DNA of 64,000 nt from Datisca glomerata (taxonomy: Eukaryota; Streptophyta; Magnoliopsida; Cucurbitales; Datiscaceae): positions 540,140 through 604,139 of the forward strand of contig QANY01013163.1 in the NCBI GenBank assembly GCA_003255025.1. The letters are read 5' to 3'. The notes beneath the pieces were generated by a model. The model ran no database searches and had not been told where the DNA came from. It saw only the letters and a program-made list of their open reading frames with translations. Of this stretch, positions 61,184 to 64,000 are shown one piece after another (the first letter of the stretch is position 1; each line of letters opens with the position of its first letter). The position numbers and the translations under genes were made by a program.

Positions 61184-62097
61184 CCTCTTTCACTTTATCT
61201 CTCTTTCTCTCTCTCGCTCGTTCGACCTCTCGCTCTATAGCTTTCTTTGTCTCTCTCTATCTCGCTCTCGCTCTCTCACTCTCACTCTCATTCTCACCCA
61301 CACACTCTCTCTATCTATCTATCTCTCCTCATTGTGTCACCACTCTCTGCATCCCCCGCTCTCTCTATCTTACTCTCTCTCTCTCTGTTCGTTATGCTCT
61401 CACTCTCAGTCTCTCTCTCACTCACTCTCTGTCTCTCTCCCTCTCCCTCTCTATCTCTTTTACTCTCCCTCTCGCTTTCTCACTCTCTCTTACTCTCCTT
61501 CTCTCTTTGTCTCTTATGCTCTTAGTCTCTCACTGTATCTCTCTATCTCTCTTACTCACTTTCTCTTTCTTTATCTGTCCCGCTCTCTGTCTCTCTCATC
61601 TCTTTTTTCACCTCTCTTTGTCTCTCACTCTCTATCTCTCTTAGTCTCTTTCTTTCTGTCTCTCTCTAACTCTCCCTCTCCATCACTATCCTACATTATC
61701 TGACTCCATATCCTCTCTAAATTTGTTTCTCTCTCTCCCTCTCATCCCATCTCTCTCTCACTTACTCCCTCTCTCTCTCTCCATTCTCTCTCCCTCTCTC
61801 TTTTTCTTCCTCTCTCTCATATTCTCACTCACTCTCTCTCCATCTCTCTTTCCCTCATTCTCTCTCTCGTAGTCTCTCTCTCTTCCTATCTATCTGTATC
61901 TCTCACTCTCCTACTCACTCAATGCCATTCTCTCTCTCATTCACTCTCTCTCCTTGTCACACTCTCGCTCTCTCTTACTCTCTTTTTCTCTCACTCTCCT
62001 CTCTTAGTCTCTCTATCTCTGTCTCTTTCACTCTCTCTCTTTCTCTCCTTTCCTATCTCTCTCTCTCTCTTTATTTCTCTCTCTCTCTCTCCTCTCT

Positions 62098-62155
62098 CTG
62101 TCTCAATTTGGCAATCATACACTCCCCCTCTCTCTCCCCATTCTCTCTCAATCTC
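62098..62155. repeat. Satellite module 3, example (anchor GGCACTCATACACTCCCTCT)
   Basis: The phrase CTCACGTT-GGCACTCATACACTCCCTCT-CTCTCCCCATTCTCTC recurs near 55.2, 55.4, 55.6, 56.4, 56.7, 58.0, 58.9, 60.1, 62.1, 62.7, 63.0 and 63.8 kb. I saw no copy before about 55 kb. Confidence 0.85.
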
Positions 62156-62420
62156 TCTTTGTCTTCCTCTGTCTCTCTCCCTCTCTATCTCTCTCTATAT
62201 CTATCTATCTATCTCTCTCTCTCGCTCGTTCACTCTCTCTCTCTCTATCACTTTCTCTGTCTCTCTCTGTTTCTCTCTCTCTTTCTCGCTCTCTCACTCT
62301 CTCTATCTCTCCCCAGTATGTCACCACTCTCTCACATCCCCCATCTCTCTCTCTTTGTCCGTTACACTATCAGTTTCTTACTCTATCTCTCTCACTCTCA
62401 GTCTATCTCTCAGACTCTCT

Positions 62421-62459
<39 letters not shown>

Positions 62460-63740
62460 TCTCTCTCTTTGTCTCTCATTCTCGCTTGCTCTCTCTCTCA
62501 CTACTCTCTCTCTCACTCTCTCTCTTTATATCTCTCTCGCTTTCTCTGCCTCTCTCTCATCTCCTTTTCACCCTCATTTTGTCTCTCACTCTCTCAATTT
62601 CCCACCTCTCTATCACTCTCTTAGTCTTTTTCTTTTTGTCTCTCTCTAACTCTCCCTCTCTTACATTATCTCACTCCCTCTCCTCTCTCTCACTTACTCT
62701 GTATCTCTCTTTATCTCACGTTTGCACTCATGCACTCCTTCTCTCTCCCCATTCTCTCTCCCACTCTTTTTTTCTTCCTCTCTCTCACATTCTCACACTC
62801 TCTCTCCATCTCACTGTCCCTCCTTCTCTCTCTCTCTCCCCTCTCTTTCTCGACCTATTTATCTATCTATCTCACTCTCCTGCTCACACTCTCACTCTCC
62901 TCTCTCTTTCTTTATCTTTCTCTCTCACTCTCTCTCCTCTCTATCTCTCCTCTCTCTTTCTCTCACACACTCTCTCTATCTATCTCTCCTCTCTTTGTAT
63001 CACCTTGGCAATCATAGACTCCCTCTCTCCCCATTCTCTCCCTCTCTCTTTGTCTTTCTCTCTCTCACTTTCTCCCCCTCTCCATCTCTATATATCTCCC
63101 CCTCTTTCTTCATCTTCCTCTCTCTCATAATTCCCACACTCTCTCTCCCTCCACCTCCTCTTTCTTCTTCTTTCTCTCTCTCACATTCTCTATCTCAATC
63201 TCTTTCCCAGTCTATCTATCTCTGATACTCTTTCTCAAATTGTCTATCTCTTTTGCCCTCTCTCTAACTATCTCTATCTCTCTTTCTCTCTCTCTTTCTC
63301 TTTCCCCCTTCTCTCTCTCCCGCTACCACACACTCCCTCTCTCCCTCCCTCTCTCTCTCACTCTCGCTGGCTCTCTTGCTTTCTCTTTCTCTCGCTCTCT
63401 TGGTTTCTCTCTCTTAGTCTGTCTCTCTCTACCTATATCTCTCTCCATAATGTGCCACCACTCAATCGTATCCCCCACGCTCTCTCACTCTTCCTCTCTC
63501 TATCTCCCTCTCTCTCCCTCCCTTTATCTCTTACGCTATCGGTTTCTTAATGTATCTCTCTCTCTAACTTATTCTCTCTGTCTCTCGCTCTCTCTATCTC
63601 TCTCTCTCACTTTGTCTCTCACTATCTGTCTCTCTCTCTGTCTCTTTCTTTCAGTCTTTCTCTAACTCTCCATCTCCATCACTCTCGTACATTATCTCAC
63701 TCCCTCTCTTTTGTTTCTCTTTCTCTCTCTATCTCTCATC

Positions 63741-63776
<36 letters not shown>

Positions 63777-64000
63777 CCCTCTCACACACACACACATTGG
63801 CATTCATACACTCCCTCTATCACTCCCCATTCCCTCTCCCCCTCTTTTTATTCCTCTCTCTCACATTCTCTCTCTCTCTCTCTTTCCAACTCTCTCTCCC
63901 CCTCATTCTCTCTCTTTCTTAGTCTCTCTCTTCATCTCTCTCTATCTATCTCTCTCGCTCTTCTGCCTCACTCCCATACTCTCTCTCCCTCTACCTTTCT

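Overview
The window is nuclear DNA of a flowering plant, most likely a eudicot. It holds intron-containing plant genes (MED15, a nodulin-21-like iron transporter, an RZ-1 RNA-binding protein), plant transposon families (MULE with plant mobile domain, Helitron, LINE) and an endogenous plant pararetrovirus in AT-rich intergenic DNA. I cannot name the species.

Layout. 1-495 is the 3' half of an RZ-1A type glycine-rich RNA-binding protein gene (+). 3183-3869 is an intronless vacuolar iron transporter-like gene (-) with a TATA box. 6211-8635 and 8861-11438 are two neighbouring, separately deleted Mutator-like elements from one parent that carried a MuDR transposase and a plant mobile domain. About 11600-18490 is a decayed endogenous caulimovirid (-) with movement protein, coiled-coil ORF, coat protein, protease/RT/RNase H, a downstream ORF, a Met-tRNA primer site and a partial second RNase H copy, which points to a head-to-tail insertion. 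18830-28217 is a complete, intact MED15a gene (-) in 11 coding exons with a 5' leader intron up to about 29683. 30290-31265 is an array of short palindromes. 32025-32832 is an inverted-repeat element with a tRNA-like SINE head inside. 33494-34597 is a non-autonomous Helitron with canonical ends. 34687-38390 is a LINE that has lost its 3' half.

From 41255 to the window end, nearly 23 kb (about 35 percent of the window) is almost pure pyrimidine on the + strand: CT-rich, with CA tracts. It is not a plain microsatellite. Recurring non-repetitive anchor phrases and kilobase-scale copies show a higher-order, segmentally duplicated satellite. All long reading frames in it are Leu/Ser artefacts of the repeat.

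Three host genes appear functional: RZ-1A (RNA processing and cold response), the iron transporter-like gene (metal storage) and MED15a (Mediator tail). They are unrelated in function. Everything else is mobile or repetitive DNA. The most unusual items are the structured polypyrimidine satellite, the palindrome array, the twin MULEs with palindromic subterminal repeats, and the permuted pararetrovirus at the 3' end of MED15.
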